From an uncultured Collinsella sp. (GTDB taxonomy: Bacteria > Actinomycetota > Coriobacteriia > Coriobacteriales > Coriobacteriaceae), in contig CAKUNE010000001.1 in the NCBI GenBank assembly GCA_934668345.1, positions 1-64,000 on the forward strand: a stretch of DNA of 64,000 nt. The letters are read 5' to 3'. The notes beneath the pieces are model-generated. The model was not told the origin of the DNA. It searched no databases and worked only from the letters and a program-made list of their open reading frames with translations. Made by a program: the position numbers and the translations under genes. How positions within the stretch are numbered: the stretch's first letter is position 1; each line of letters begins with the position of its first letter. Below are positions 15,744-24,232 of this stretch, piece after piece.

Positions 15744-16061
15744 CTATGCCACAGGCTTAACGTCATCCATGACGACGCTATCCATAGCAGATCGATTAAT
15801 CTGATGAACATAAATCGAAAGACGGATAGCCGTGCGAGACTCTCCGTTGATGAGGATGTCCGAAAACACCGGTGCGCAGGAAATATCAAAACCGGTCGGA
15901 ATCAGAAAACCACGCGCGATGGCAACGGCCTTGATGGCCTGGTTGACAGCACCGGCACCGACACACTGAATATTAACCGGCACGCCATCTTTGACCATGC
16001 CGGCAATAGCGCCGGCAACGGACGCGGGCGATGATTTGCTTGATACCTTCAGGCAATCCAT
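15744..16061 (-). CDS. SpoVS family protein
   Basis: A 105-residue protein whose first ~86 residues match stage V sporulation protein S closely: LKVSSKSSPASVAGAIAG, GAGAVNQAIKAVAIARGF, and SRTAIRLSIYV. The Alba-like fold suggests nucleic acid binding. The ATG at 16061 has AGGAG 8 nt upstream; the longer reading frame to 16136 lacks similarity. The last ~20 residues are an extra tail. In Bacillus rny-ymdB-spoVS are neighbours; here a GHKL ATPase takes the middle place. SpoVS homologues exist in many non-sporulating bacteria, so a sporulation role is not implied. Confidence 0.88.
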   Translation of the reverse strand: MDCLKVSSKSSPASVAGAIAGMVKDGVPVNIQCVGAGAVNQAIKAVAIARGFLIPTGFDISCAPVFSDILINGESRTAIRLSIYVHQINRSAMDSVVMDDVKPVA

Positions 16062-16135
16062 GAAGAAACTCCTGCGTTTAAAAGTACGTTTTAACTGCAA
16101 CAACTGTATCGTACCGAGCGGACTCGGTAAAGGCA

Positions 16136-17221
16136 CTATTCCTCTTTGGCAAGATCGAAGGTCACGGTGATGCGATCACGCGAAACGCGAATCTTGGGGT
16201 CGCCGCAGAGGTTGAGATAATACCGGGCGGCAAGCTCATTAAAGTCGCGCTCGACAGCGCGAGAGAACTGAGCCATGTCGTCTTTGGCGATGCGCAAGCC
16301 GCGCCGGTCTTTTGCGAGATCGACCGGGGCGGGGGCATGCGATGTCGAATCGCGCTCGCGCAGCAGACGCGCCGTCACGCCGCGTACGGGCTTGATTTGA
16401 CCAGCCAAGATGCGATGAGCCGTTCGCTCGGACATCTCGAGGCCCAGCCCCAAACAGATGCGGATAAAGTCCTCAGCATCCGAGGCAAGACCCAAGCGGT
16501 CGACAACGGGAAGCTCGTTTTCGTCATCGATGAACAGAAGATGCGACGTATCGAGGCGGCTGGACGCCTGCGCATAGAGGGTCGCGGCGATCTCGGACGG
16601 AGAACCCAGATACACATCGCAACCACGCAGTTCCTCGAGGGCAAACTCGCACGCAGCGCGAATAATGTTATGCGGGCCGCGAGCACAGACATAATGCCCG
16701 TCCTCGTCCTTGACGGCCTGAGGCCAACTCGACTGATCGGCGCGCTCGCCGAGGCGGTCGGTAGCGACGCTCACCTTTATCGAAGAGCCAAGATCGACAC
16801 CCGATGTGACCACGCGAGCCTCATCAGTGTTCTGCTTGATCGAGAACAATGCCATGCCGCGGCCGTGAACGCCCCAACGGTCCATCTTCATGCTCTCGAG
16901 CTTGGAGGTAACGCGGGCATCGAAGATGCGCTCCTGCATATCCTGCGGAACGCCCGAACCGTTATCCAGAAAGACAAGCGTGCGGACGCCATCTTCCTTG
17001 GTCGTGGCGAGATAGACCTTGTCGGCGCCGGCATCGCGAGCATTACGGAGCATTTCGATGACGATATCCTCGACATGCTGAATGTCGTGCTTTGCCTGGC
17101 GCCGCTCGGCCTCCGAAACGCGGAGGCGGACATACCCCTCGCCAAGGTTCTCCTCGACGCGAAGGCTGCCCTCCCCCGACATCGACGCGATAAATGAGAT
17201 GAGCTCGTTCGCGTCGCTCAT
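16136..17221 (-). CDS. stand-alone GHKL (HSP90/histidine-kinase-like) ATPase
   Basis: A 361-residue protein of unassigned function. Residues ~45-180 have the Bergerat ATP-binding fold: N-box E56xxxN60xxDA, G1 DNGSG at 86-90, and G2 GVHGRGMAL at 117-125. No membrane helix, His phosphoacceptor domain or sensor domain is visible, so it is not an ordinary sensor kinase. The C-terminal half (~190-361) is Arg/Glu-rich and I do not recognise it. It starts 1 nt after the RNase Y stop and precedes spoVS by 75 nt. The context suggests a role tied to RNA turnover or nucleic acid binding. Confidence 0.7.
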   Translation of the reverse strand: MSDANELISFIASMSGEGSLRVEENLGEGYVRLRVSEAERRQAKHDIQHVEDIVIEMLRNARDAGADKVYLATTKEDGVRTLVFLDNGSGVPQDMQERIFDARVTSKLESMKMDRWGVHGRGMALFSIKQNTDEARVVTSGVDLGSSIKVSVATDRLGERADQSSWPQAVKDEDGHYVCARGPHNIIRAACEFALEELRGCDVYLGSPSEIAATLYAQASSRLDTSHLLFIDDENELPVVDRLGLASDAEDFIRICLGLGLEMSERTAHRILAGQIKPVRGVTARLLRERDSTSHAPAPVDLAKDRRGLRIAKDDMAQFSRAVERDFNELAARYYLNLCGDPKIRVSRDRITVTFDLAKEE

Positions 17222-17222
17222 G

Positions 17223-18773
17223 TTATTTAGCGATATCGACAGCGCGGCTCTCGCGAATCACGACGACGCGCACCTGACCGGGATACTCCATCTCTTCCTC
17301 GATCTGATGGGCGATATCGTGGGCCAGGACCGTGGACTGGGCATCGGAAATCTTGTCCGGCTGAACCATGACGTGGACCTCGCGACCAGCCTGCATGGCA
17401 TAGGTGCGCTCGACGCCGTCATGGGAGTTGGCGATCTCCTCGAGCTTCTCCAGGCGCTTGATGTAGTTCTCTGCCGACTCACGACGAGCGCCGGGGCGAG
17501 AGGCGGAAACGGCATCGGCCGCCTGAACCAGAACATCGAGCACCGTATTGGGATCGACATCGGCGTGGTGTGCCTCGATAGCATGAACGATAACGGGCTT
17601 CTCACCATAGCGACGGGCGAGCTCAGCGCCGATGACGGCATGCGGGCCCTCGACGTCATGGTCGATAGCCTTGCCCAGATCGTGCAGCAGGCCGGCGCGC
17701 TTGGCAGTCACAACGTCCAGGCCAAGCTCAGAAGCCATAACGCCGCACAGATCGGAGACCTCAAGGGAGTGCTGGAGCACGTTCTGGCCAAACGAAGTAC
17801 GGTAGCGAAGAGCACCAAGGGTCTTGACGACCTCGGGATGCAGGTCGTGGATACCGGTATCGAAGGCAGCCTGCTCGCCAGCCTCACGCACGCGCTGCTG
17901 AACCAGGTCGGCAGCCTTGTGATACATCTCCTCGATGCGGGCGGGGTGAATGCGGCCGTCGGCGATGAGGTTCTCGAGGGCGACACGGGCGGTCTCACGA
18001 CGGACCGGGTCGAAGCTCGAAAGAACGACGGTCTCGGGCGTGTCGTCGATCACGAGGTTGACGCCGGAAACCTGCTCGAAGGTCCGAATGTTGCGACCCT
18101 CGCGACCGATGATACGGCCCTTGAGGTCATCAGAGGGAATGTGCACGGAGGTAACGGTGACCTCGGCAGTATGGTCGGCAGCGCAGCGCTGAATCGCCAG
18201 AGACAGAATCTCCTGGGCGGTCTTGTGGCACTCGGCGCGAACCTGCTGCTCGGACTCGCGAATGATCGTGGCGGCCTCGTGGGTGACCTCGCCGCGAACC
18301 TTATCGAGGAGCTCCTTGTGGGCGTCCTCGCGGGTAAGGTCGGCGATACGCTCGAGCTCGGAGGTCTGCTTTGCGCAGAGCTCCTCGAGCTCACGGGAGC
18401 GCTTCTCGACCTGACCGGCCTGGCTGGACAGCTGATGCTCGCGCTTGTCGAGAGCGTCGTTGCGGCGATCGAGGGATTCCTCGCGCTGCATCACGCGGTT
18501 CTCGAGCGTACGAATCTCGTTCTTACGCTGCTTGTCCTCGGCCTCAGCGGCCTGCTTGTTCTTGATGATCTCCTCTTTAGCCTCGAGTAGAGCCTCTTTT
18601 TTGAGGGTCTCGGCCTGACGCTTGGCATCACCGATCAGGGACTCGGCCTGTGCGTGTGCCGACTGGATTTTTTCGTCGGCCTCGTGAAGACTACCCTGCT
18701 TGGCGGTGCGCATGTAGGCAATGGCGGCGATGGCACCCAAAACGATGCCAACGAGCGCTGCGATGATAGGCAT
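17223..18773 (-). CDS. rny: ribonuclease Y
   Basis: A 516-residue membrane-anchored endoribonuclease that starts mRNA decay. An N-terminal helix ([18 protein letters not shown]) is followed by a long Glu/Lys/Gln-rich coiled coil (about 25-200), a KH domain ([15 protein letters not shown]) and an HD domain ([16 protein letters not shown]). The ATG at 18773 is preferred: AAAAGGAG lies 5 nt before it, whereas a GTG two codons earlier overlaps that SD. It heads the rny-GHKL-spoVS group, and a hairpin sits 36 nt upstream in the leader. Confidence 0.95.
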   Translation of the reverse strand: MPIIAALVGIVLGAIAAIAYMRTAKQGSLHEADEKIQSAHAQAESLIGDAKRQAETLKKEALLEAKEEIIKNKQAAEAEDKQRKNEIRTLENRVMQREESLDRRNDALDKREHQLSSQAGQVEKRSRELEELCAKQTSELERIADLTREDAHKELLDKVRGEVTHEAATIIRESEQQVRAECHKTAQEILSLAIQRCAADHTAEVTVTSVHIPSDDLKGRIIGREGRNIRTFEQVSGVNLVIDDTPETVVLSSFDPVRRETARVALENLIADGRIHPARIEEMYHKAADLVQQRVREAGEQAAFDTGIHDLHPEVVKTLGALRYRTSFGQNVLQHSLEVSDLCGVMASELGLDVVTAKRAGLLHDLGKAIDHDVEGPHAVIGAELARRYGEKPVIVHAIEAHHADVDPNTVLDVLVQAADAVSASRPGARRESAENYIKRLEKLEEIANSHDGVERTYAMQAGREVHVMVQPDKISDAQSTVLAHDIAHQIEEEMEYPGQVRVVVIRESRAVDIAK

Positions 18774-18808
18774 GCTCACTCCTTTTTATGGATTCGTTAC
18801 ACAACAAA

Positions 18809-18834
18809 GCGAACCGTCCTTACGAACGGCTCGC
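18809..18834 (-). terminator. hairpin in the rny leader
   Basis: On the minus strand GCGAGCCGT and ACGGTTCGC pair (one G.T) around an 8-nt loop and are followed by TTTGTTGTG. It could be a weak terminator or an attenuator 36 nt before the rny start. Confidence 0.4.
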
Positions 18835-18973
18835 GACATTTGAGTAATATGGGCGCAGCTTATGCGGGTCGGATACAGATAAACATATAAACAAACTCAT
18901 CACAGATGAGCACATATCACAAAGCAAATGACAGTGTTTATCGTACGTTGAACCACAACAACTGTCAAATAAA

Positions 18974-19016
18974 TGGCCCCAGCACGGCGGCTAAAACGCG
19001 GTGAACGGCAGGGCCA
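18974..19016 (-). terminator. probable terminator after recX
   Basis: On the minus strand a TGGCCC...GGGGCCA stem with an internal GC-rich loop lies about 15 nt beyond the recX stop and is followed by TTTATTTGACAG. The stem is short, so confidence is moderate. Confidence 0.5.
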
Positions 19017-19030
19017 CAAAACGCATACGC

Positions 19031-19723
19031 CTAAACCGCACATTCCTCACGTTCGGCATCGAGACGTGCCTTAACGGCATCGGCGGCGATGTGATACGAA
19101 AAGCCCTTGCCCATCAAAAACCGAACCAGTTTTTCGAATCCGCGCGTCTCTGGAACACGCCGCTTGGAGAGCAGGGCTGACGCACGCGCCAAATCGTCTT
19201 CGACGGCAAAATAATCCTCGGGATAACCGGGAATGTCATCGAGCACGACATGACGGCGCTTGAGCTCGGTCTCGATTTTACGCTGTCCCCAACCGCGCCG
19301 CTTGCGTTCCTCGATAAAGTACGAGCAAAAGCGGTTCTCGTCTAAAAAGCGATACTCGGTGGCGCGCTCGACGGCGAAATCGATCGCGGACTGGTGAAAG
19401 CCGTAGCGAGCCAGCTTGTCACGGACCTCACCCGTCGCATGGTCGCGGCGCGATAACATCTCGGTCACCATGGTAAGCGCACATTTACGCTCGATGAGCT
19501 GCACCGCATCACGAAAGTTATCCCAATCACAGGGAAGATCGGGGCGGTTTTTGACATACAGCCGCGCGACCCGCACGGGGATCCAAATGGACCGCTCAAA
19601 ACCGCCCTCAAGCTCACAATCGATATGTGCGCAAGGCTTTTTGGACGCATAGCCGCTCGAGAACGAGGAGGCCGCCTTCTTATCGGGAAAGACGACCGTG
19701 GCCTCGGTCACCGTATACGACAT
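19031..19723 (-). CDS. recX: regulatory protein RecX
   Basis: A 230-residue modulator of RecA filaments. Repeated three-helix RecX modules are visible: ALTMVTEMLSRRDHATGEVRDKL, then FLDENRFCSYFIEERKRRGWG, and a C-terminal GFEKLVRFLMGKGFSYHIA. The N-terminal ~80 residues are an extra domain beyond the core. It starts 11 nt after the recA stop, the usual recA-recX operon. It should share SOS control through the recA promoter. Confidence 0.9.
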   Translation of the reverse strand: MSYTVTEATVVFPDKKAASSFSSGYASKKPCAHIDCELEGGFERSIWIPVRVARLYVKNRPDLPCDWDNFRDAVQLIERKCALTMVTEMLSRRDHATGEVRDKLARYGFHQSAIDFAVERATEYRFLDENRFCSYFIEERKRRGWGQRKIETELKRRHVVLDDIPGYPEDYFAVEDDLARASALLSKRRVPETRGFEKLVRFLMGKGFSYHIAADAVKARLDAEREECAV

Positions 19724-19734
19724 GAGCGTAACCG

Positions 19735-20883
19735 CTACTCGTCGTCATCATCGAGCATGGCGGAACCATCGATGGCGTAAAGCTCGTCAAACTCCTCAGA
19801 CGCAGGCTGATCGGTCAGCTCGACCTCGGATGGAGCATCGTCGTCAAACTCAAGCCCGCAGGCAAGGCGGACCTTATGCTCAATCTCGTCGGCGCAATCG
19901 GGGTGTTCGCGCAGGAACGCCTTGGCGGCCTCGCGACCGTTGCCGAGCTTGTCCTCGCCATAGGCAAACCAGGAGCCCATCTTCTTGCAGATGCCGCACT
20001 CGACAGCCATGTCCAGAATCGAGCCTTCCTTAGAGATGCCCGTACCGTACATGATGTCAAACTCAGCAGAACGGAACGGAGCTGCCACCTTGTTCTTAAC
20101 GACCTTGGCGCGCACGCGGTTACCGATAACCTCATCCTTAAGCTTAATGCTGTCGATGCGGCGAATGTCGATACGCACCGAAGAGAAAAACTTAAGAGCG
20201 CGGCCGCCCGTCGTGGTCTCGGGGTTGCCGAACATGACGCCGATCTTCTCACGCAGTTGGTTAATGAAGATGCACGTCGTGTTGGACTTGGACAGCGAGC
20301 CGGCAAGCTTGCGGAGCGCCTGGCTCATCAGGCGAGCTTGCAAGCCGACCGTGGTATCGCCGATCTCTCCCTCGATCTCGGCACGCGGGGTCAGCGCGGC
20401 GACGGAGTCGACGACGATGGCATCGATGGCGCCGGAACGCACGAGCATGTCAACAATCTCGAGCGCCTGCTCACCCGTATCGGGTTGGGAAATCAGTACC
20501 TCGTCGATATCCACGCCAATGCGCGCGGCATACGTGGGATCGAGCGCGTGCTCGGCATCGATAAATGCCACCACGCCACCCATTGCCTGGGCCTCGGCCA
20601 GGATCTCGAGCGAAAGCGTCGTCTTACCGGAGGACTCAGGACCGTAAATCTCGACGATACGGCCGCGCGGCACACCGCCGATACCCAGAGCGGCATCGAG
20701 TGCCAGAGCGCCCGTGGGGATGGCCTCGACCTCAAGCTCGGGGCCGCCGTCACCATACCTCATGATGGAGCCTTGACCGAACTTCTTCTCGATCTCGGCC
20801 TTGGTGGTAGCGATCATCTCTTCGCGCTCTTTACCCGTCGTGGGTGCATGAACGGTACGTACGGGACCTGAATTCTTGGCCAT
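19735..20883 (-). CDS. recA: recombinase RecA
   Basis: A 382-residue ATP-dependent strand-exchange protein and LexA co-protease. Walker [10 protein letters not shown] is at residues 81-89. The N-terminus carries ~20 extra residues before the usual start, and the C-terminus ends in a long Asp/Glu-rich tail. The ATG at 20883 has GGAGG about 8 nt upstream. Its promoter contains an SOS box within the -35/-10 spacer, and a phased repeat array lies further upstream. cinA is the upstream neighbour but has its own terminator. Confidence 0.97.
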   Translation of the reverse strand: MAKNSGPVRTVHAPTTGKEREEMIATTKAEIEKKFGQGSIMRYGDGGPELEVEAIPTGALALDAALGIGGVPRGRIVEIYGPESSGKTTLSLEILAEAQAMGGVVAFIDAEHALDPTYAARIGVDIDEVLISQPDTGEQALEIVDMLVRSGAIDAIVVDSVAALTPRAEIEGEIGDTTVGLQARLMSQALRKLAGSLSKSNTTCIFINQLREKIGVMFGNPETTTGGRALKFFSSVRIDIRRIDSIKLKDEVIGNRVRAKVVKNKVAAPFRSAEFDIMYGTGISKEGSILDMAVECGICKKMGSWFAYGEDKLGNGREAAKAFLREHPDCADEIEHKVRLACGLEFDDDAPSEVELTDQPASEEFDELYAIDGSAMLDDDDE

Positions 20884-20913
20884 GAATAGCCCTCCTCTTA
20901 ACAACCTGCATCG

Positions 20914-20942
20914 ATAATAAACGAACGGCTGTTCGTGGTCAA
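20914..20942 (-). promoter_or_regulatory. recA promoter with embedded SOS box
   Basis: On the minus strand TTGACC (-35, 20942-20937) and TATTAT (-10, 20919-20914) are spaced exactly 17 bp. The spacer ACGAACAGCCGTTCGTT contains the perfect LexA palindrome CGAAC-AGCC-GTTCG (20922-20935). Bound LexA would cover both promoter elements. Confidence 0.85.
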
Positions 20943-20972
20943 CCGTTCAGGCCAATCATATGCAGGCAGTCT

Positions 20973-21037
20973 TTCCAAAACCCAACCAAACGCCGACCAA
21001 ATACTGACCAAATGCTTGACCACATAGGGCCAAATAT
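20973..21037 (-). promoter_or_regulatory. 11-bp-phased TTTGGTC direct repeats upstream of recA
   Basis: On the + strand the dinucleotide CC of CCAAA recurs at 20975, 20986, 20997, 21008, 21020 and 21030, so spacings are 11, 11, 11, 12 and 10. The third and fourth units (GACCAAATACT, GACCAAATGCT) match at 10 of 11. The array ends 33 bp before the -35. Tandem repeats on one DNA face at 11 bp are typical of OmpR/PhoB-type response regulator sites. Confidence 0.6.
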
Positions 21038-21109
21038 AAGCAAGGAAGGCGAAAATAAACCTATGACCAGCAAAAACGCTGAATTTGTCAGAGGTCCCTA
21101 TCTCCACAA

Positions 21110-21133
21110 TTAAGGGGCCCTAAGGCCCCTTAA
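21110..21133 (-). terminator. terminator of cinA
   Basis: TTAAGGGGCC and its perfect complement pair around the tetraloop region, 7 nt after the cinA stop on the minus strand. The tail is TTAATTGTGG. Confidence 0.8.
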
Positions 21134-21140
21134 AACACGT

Positions 21141-21671
21141 CTATTCCATATAGTTGAGCACAAGGGCAATGCGTCCCAATGCCTCCGCGACCGCATGGGC
21201 ACGAACACACGAACGGTCGCCCTCATAGTGGCAGCGCACAGAGTCCACGACCGGCACTTCCCCATCAGCCGCGCGATACGCCCAGCCAATATAGAAAGTG
21301 CCAGCCGGATCGTCCTCAGTGCCGCCGCCGGGGCCGGCATAACCCGTTGCGCTCACTGCAATATCGCTCTGGTACAGCTCCAGCGAACCCGCCGCCATCT
21401 CGCGCGCGGTCTGATGCGACACCGCGGTATAGCGGTCGAGCGTCTCCTGCTCAACGCCCAGAACGCGATGCTTGATCTCATCGCAGTAGGTCACCGCACC
21501 GCCACGCAGCACCGCCGAGGCGCCCGGGATATCGGCAATCGTCGAGGCGATCATACCCGCCGTCAGCGACTCAGCCGTCGAAACCGTCACGCCCCGAGCG
21601 CTCGCGCGCTCGACAATATCGCGCGCCAGCTCCTCGTTATGTGCGGAAATCTGCTCAAAAGAGTCCGTCAT
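21141..21671 (-). CDS. cinA: CinA C-terminal-domain nicotinamide-nucleotide amidohydrolase
   Basis: A 176-residue single-domain protein (PncC type) that deamidates NMN in pyridine nucleotide recycling. Family motifs are TVSTAESLTAGMIASTIADIPG near the N-terminus, GGAVTYCDEIKHRVLGV, and the SATGYAGPGGG loop. The N-terminal competence-damage domain of full CinA is absent. The start is uncertain: ATG 21671 or GTG 21677, both close behind the pgsA stop. The neighbour order pgsA-cinA-recA is widely conserved. Confidence 0.88.
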   Translation of the reverse strand: MTDSFEQISAHNEELARDIVERASARGVTVSTAESLTAGMIASTIADIPGASAVLRGGAVTYCDEIKHRVLGVEQETLDRYTAVSHQTAREMAAGSLELYQSDIAVSATGYAGPGGGTEDDPAGTFYIGWAYRAADGEVPVVDSVRCHYEGDRSCVRAHAVAEALGRIALVLNYME

Positions 21672-21683
21672 ACCCACCAGGAC

Positions 21684-22322
21684 CTAGACCGAAAAGACGA
21701 TCTTGCGGCAGTTCCAGAAGTACTGGGCGCCCGAGATAACGGTCAGGACAACGGCAACGGCATACAGGAAGCGCGACACCGAGTAGATGCCGAGCGTCAG
21801 CGCCAGCGGGCCAAGGTGCAAGCCGGCCATCGCAAAGACGCACAGGTAACCGCAGATGGAGACCATCGTGGTCGCCGTCTTGTACTTGCCAAGCTTATCG
21901 GCGGCAACGACCACGCCGGCGGCACTCGCAACCATGCGCAGGGCGCTTACCAACAGCTCGCGGAACAAGATGATGAACACGGACCAAACCGACACGGCGC
22001 CAAAGTCCAAGAACAGCAGCAAGGCCGAGAACACGAGTAGCTTGTCGGCGATGGGGTCCAAGAATTTACCGAAGTCGGTGATCTCGTTGCGCGAACGCGC
22101 CAGGTAGCCGTCAACCTTATCGGTGCACGACAGGATCACATACAGAATGAAGGCAGCGGCGGCGAGCGGGCCGTCGAAGGTGCTCCAATCCGTACCGGCA
22201 ACGCTCGTGTGAGACAGTGCCGACACGATCATGAACACCGGGATAAAGACGATGCGAACGCACGTCACGATGTTGGCGGGCGTCCAGACACTCGTCAGTT
22301 CCTTATTGCTCTCGTTAGCCAC
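21684..22322 (-). CDS. pgsA: CDP-diacylglycerol--glycerol-3-phosphate 3-phosphatidyltransferase
   Basis: A 212-residue membrane enzyme making phosphatidylglycerol phosphate, the committed step to PG and cardiolipin. The CDP-alcohol transferase signature DKVDGYLAR ... FGKFLDPIADK is complete. An RxxLV motif (FRELLVSALRMVAS) follows, as in PgsA proteins. About five helices are visible. It lies 9 nt after rimO and 13 nt before cinA in a tight operon. Confidence 0.93.
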   Translation of the reverse strand: MANESNKELTSVWTPANIVTCVRIVFIPVFMIVSALSHTSVAGTDWSTFDGPLAAAAFILYVILSCTDKVDGYLARSRNEITDFGKFLDPIADKLLVFSALLLFLDFGAVSVWSVFIILFRELLVSALRMVASAAGVVVAADKLGKYKTATTMVSICGYLCVFAMAGLHLGPLALTLGIYSVSRFLYAVAVVLTVISGAQYFWNCRKIVFSV

Positions 22323-22331
22323 AACGCGCTC

Positions 22332-23681
22332 CTACTCCACAACATGACCGATAAGCTCATAGCAGAAGCTATCGGTAAACTCGACCGTCAGAATATCGCC
22401 CACAGATGCCTCGCTGGCATCCAGATGCACCGCGCCGTCGGAATCAGGCGCCTGGAACCAGGCATGTCCGATCAGCTCGGCGCCGTCCTCGGTCTCTTCG
22501 ATACCGTCGACAATCACCTGGGCGCGCTCGCCCACATGTGCGGCAGTTGCAGCAAAACCGAGCGACTCGGCCAGGTCCATGGCCTCCTGGGCGCGCTCGA
22601 GCTTAACCTCCTCATCGACCTGGCCCTCCATCTTGGCGGCCAGGCTGCCTTCCTCCTGCGAGTAGGCAAAGACGCTCGTGTAGTCAAAGCCGACGGTGTC
22701 CATAAAGTCGATAAGGTCGCGGAACTCGTCGTCGGTCTCGGTCGGGAAGCCGACCATGGCCGTGGAACGGATCACGATGCCGGGGATACGCTCACGAAGG
22801 TCGCGGAACAGATCCTCGAGCTCCTGGCGCGAACCGGAGCGACGCATGGCCTTAAGGATGCGAGCATCGCAGTGCTGCACGGGGATATCGATATAGGGCA
22901 GCACCTCGGGCGTATCACGAATGGTCTCGATAAGCTCGTCGGTCATGCCCTCGGGCTGCAGGTAGAGAACACGGACCCAGACGTTCTGCGGACGCACGGC
23001 CTCGGCTACGGCGCGCAGCAGCTGCGCCAGATTGCGCGGCGAGCCCTCGGCGACGTCACCATCCGCAAAGTCGGTGCCCCAGATGCCCGTGTCCTGGCCG
23101 ATCAGCACGATCTCTCGCACACCGCCGGCAACCAAGTCGCGCACCTCGGAGATAATGCTCTCGGCATTGCGCGAGTGATAACGACCGCGGATATACGGGA
23201 TCATGCAGAAGCTACAGAAGCGGTTGCAGCCATCGGAGATCTTGACGTAGGCAACGGCACCCTCGACGGTGCGCTTGATCTGCGGAATATAGGCGGCAAT
23301 CTCGCGCTCGACGCCCAGCACGCCATCGATGACCGCCACGATGCCATCCTCCTCGTCGGCCTTCACAAAGGCAGCGACCTCGGGCAGCTCATCGGGCAGG
23401 TCGTCGCCATAGCGCGACGGCACACAGCCGCACATGACGATGGGGCAAGAACGAACGCCGTCCTGAACCTCGTTGGCGAGCTCGAGCGTGGTCTCGATGC
23501 TCTCGGACGTTGCGGAGGCAAGGAACGAGCATGTATTGACGATGGCGATATCGGCATCCTGCGGGTCGAATGCTTCCTCGTAGCCTGCGGCGGTCAAAAG
23601 AGAACGCATGCGGTCGGTGTCAACCTCGTTCTTAGCGCACCCGAGGGTGATGTAGAGCACGGAGCCCAACGGTGTATCCAT
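22332..23681 (-). CDS. rimO: ribosomal protein S12 methylthiotransferase RimO
   Basis: A 449-residue radical-SAM enzyme that methylthiolates an Asp of ribosomal protein S12. MTTase-domain Cys are at about 15 (TLGCAKNEVD), 51 (VNTCSFL) and 86 (MCGCVPSR). The radical-SAM CxxxCxxC is at 152-159 (GCNRFCSFC), and a TRAM domain closes the protein. GCAKN and SFLASA distinguish it from MiaB and MtaB, both of which also occur in this window. It follows yajQ by 27 nt. Confidence 0.95.
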   Translation of the reverse strand: MDTPLGSVLYITLGCAKNEVDTDRMRSLLTAAGYEEAFDPQDADIAIVNTCSFLASATSESIETTLELANEVQDGVRSCPIVMCGCVPSRYGDDLPDELPEVAAFVKADEEDGIVAVIDGVLGVEREIAAYIPQIKRTVEGAVAYVKISDGCNRFCSFCMIPYIRGRYHSRNAESIISEVRDLVAGGVREIVLIGQDTGIWGTDFADGDVAEGSPRNLAQLLRAVAEAVRPQNVWVRVLYLQPEGMTDELIETIRDTPEVLPYIDIPVQHCDARILKAMRRSGSRQELEDLFRDLRERIPGIVIRSTAMVGFPTETDDEFRDLIDFMDTVGFDYTSVFAYSQEEGSLAAKMEGQVDEEVKLERAQEAMDLAESLGFAATAAHVGERAQVIVDGIEETEDGAELIGHAWFQAPDSDGAVHLDASEASVGDILTVEFTDSFCYELIGHVVE

Positions 23682-23708
23682 GTTGGAAAGCGGTCCTTTC
23701 GAATGATA

Positions 23709-24206
23709 TTAGCGGTAGTTGGTGAACTGAAGCGGCTGGCCGTAGTCCTGGTCGCGCAGAAACTGGATCACGGTCTGCAACGCGTCCTTCGAAGCAGAGG
23801 AAACACGCAGCTTGTCGGCCTCGATGGTCACCTTGACCTTGAGCTTTTGGTCCCTGATGTCCTTGTTGATCTTCTTGGCGGTCGCCTGGTCGATACCCTC
23901 GACGATATGGCCGAGCACGCGCACGGTGCCGCCCGACGCCGCCTGCGGAGCATCCCACGAGACAGCCTTGAGGTCGATACCGCGCTTGATGAGCTTGGAG
24001 CTCAGCACGTCGATAATCTGCTTGGAGACAAAGTCAGCCGGGGCGTTGATCGTAAAGAGCTTGTCGCCCTTCGAAAGCTCGATCGTGGCGCCGGAATCCT
24101 TAAGGTCATAGCGCTGGGAAATCTCGCGCGTGGTCTGCTGGAAGGCGTTGTCGACTTCTTGCATGTTGACCTCGGACACGACGTCGAAGCTGGAATCTTT
24201 AGCCAT
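23709..24206 (-). CDS. yajQ: YajQ family nucleotide-binding protein
   Basis: A 165-residue cytosolic protein with tandem ferredoxin-like halves: SSFDVVSEVNMQEVDNA at the start, ISQRYDLKDSGA, VVSWDAP-type region, and the end VIQFLRDQDYGQPLQFTNYR. Members bind nucleotides, c-di-GMP in Xanthomonas, and possibly RNA. The function in this lineage is unknown. It is placed between rodZ and rimO in the long minus-strand operon. Confidence 0.92.
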   Translation of the reverse strand: MAKDSSFDVVSEVNMQEVDNAFQQTTREISQRYDLKDSGATIELSKGDKLFTINAPADFVSKQIIDVLSSKLIKRGIDLKAVSWDAPQAASGGTVRVLGHIVEGIDQATAKKINKDIRDQKLKVKVTIEADKLRVSSASKDALQTVIQFLRDQDYGQPLQFTNYR

Positions 24207-24232
24207 GATATTTCCTTTCGCGTACGAGCGGC

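Noticed and set aside
20922..20935. The recA SOS box as part of the phased repeat array
   Set aside because: It is a separate CGAAC/GTTCG palindrome inside the promoter spacer, out of sequence register with the CCAAA units.
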